DNA of 7,282 nt from Hyphomicrobiales bacterium (GTDB lineage: Bacteria; Pseudomonadota; Alphaproteobacteria; Rhizobiales; Kaistiaceae), in contig JAFKJZ010000301.1 of NCBI GenBank assembly GCA_017305815.1, positions 748 to 8,029 on the forward strand. Reading direction: 5' to 3'. Numbering within the stretch: position 1 is the stretch's first letter; each line of letters opens with the position of its first letter. The notes under the pieces were generated by a model that saw nothing but the letters and a program-made list of their open reading frames with translations, did no database searches and was not told the origin of the DNA. Shown here piece after piece: positions 5,168-7,282 of this stretch. The position numbers were made by a program, and so were the translations under genes.

Positions 5168-5206
5168 CAGAATCACGAAATTGTTCGTAACTCGATACTA
5201 TTGGGC

Positions 5207-7282
<2,076 letters not shown>

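Larger units (their letters stand above)
4990..5206 (-). other. Intergenic region between acnA and DUF1223 with several inverted repeats
   Basis: Reading toward the DUF1223 gene, this stretch holds the acnA terminator-like hairpin (5167-5137), a pair of interleaved inverted repeats (5121-5087), an AT-richer patch (5083-5075, minus-strand CTTAATTGA), and a short hairpin GCACGC, CGT, GCGTGC (5037-5023) about 35 bases before the start codon. I found no convincing -35/-10 pair for the DUF1223 gene, so either its promoter is weak or it depends on read-through from acnA. No open frame or RNA gene is apparent. Confidence 0.6.

Overview
The window looks like chromosomal DNA of a GC-rich alphaproteobacterium, most likely of the Hyphomicrobiales (Rhizobiales). 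The evidence is strongly GC-biased codon use, a DUF2794 protein (a family I know from this order), a DUF1223 protein beside aconitase, and an aconitase and Bax-inhibitor-like protein that read like rhizobial versions. No rRNA, tRNA, CRISPR array, insertion sequence or phage gene is visible. Both ends cut through genes.

Layout. 1-187 (+) is the 3' end of a Bax inhibitor-1/YccA-type membrane protein, closed by a textbook intrinsic terminator (212-239). Then come a GNAT N-acetyltransferase of the phosphinothricin/methionine-sulfone type (314-883, +) and a small exported cysteine-containing protein (915-1205, +). The small protein's reading frame appears to be cut by an in-frame TAG and continues to 1259. 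DUF2794 (1285-1668, -) has a TTG start fixed by a perfect AGGAGG and a sigma70-like promoter. A gene-free stretch of about 550 bases (1669-2215) follows. It holds that promoter, a palindrome, a long inverted repeat, a terminator-like hairpin, and two sequences resembling alphaproteobacterial RpoH (sigma32) promoters. htpG (Hsp90, 2216-4249, +) follows, then a DUF1223 exported thioredoxin-like protein (4204-4989, -) and the C-terminal three quarters of aconitase acnA (5207-7282, -).

How the parts relate. acnA and the DUF1223 gene run the same way with 217 bases between them. As I recall, acnA, DUF1223 and DUF2794 are usually close neighbours in rhizobia, so htpG, which runs the opposite way, looks inserted between DUF1223 and DUF2794. 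htpG carries its own heat-shock-like promoter. Its last ~87 codons do not resemble any HtpG C-terminus and its 3' end overlaps the DUF1223 gene by 46 bases.

The observations most worth checking are: (1) a possible unannotated structured RNA at about 1858-2064, with a heat-shock-like promoter, a 16-bp interrupted stem and a terminator hairpin; (2) the replaced C-terminal dimerisation segment of HtpG; (3) the in-frame amber codon in the small cysteine protein. I did not find a clear multi-gene novel system; most of the window is housekeeping.
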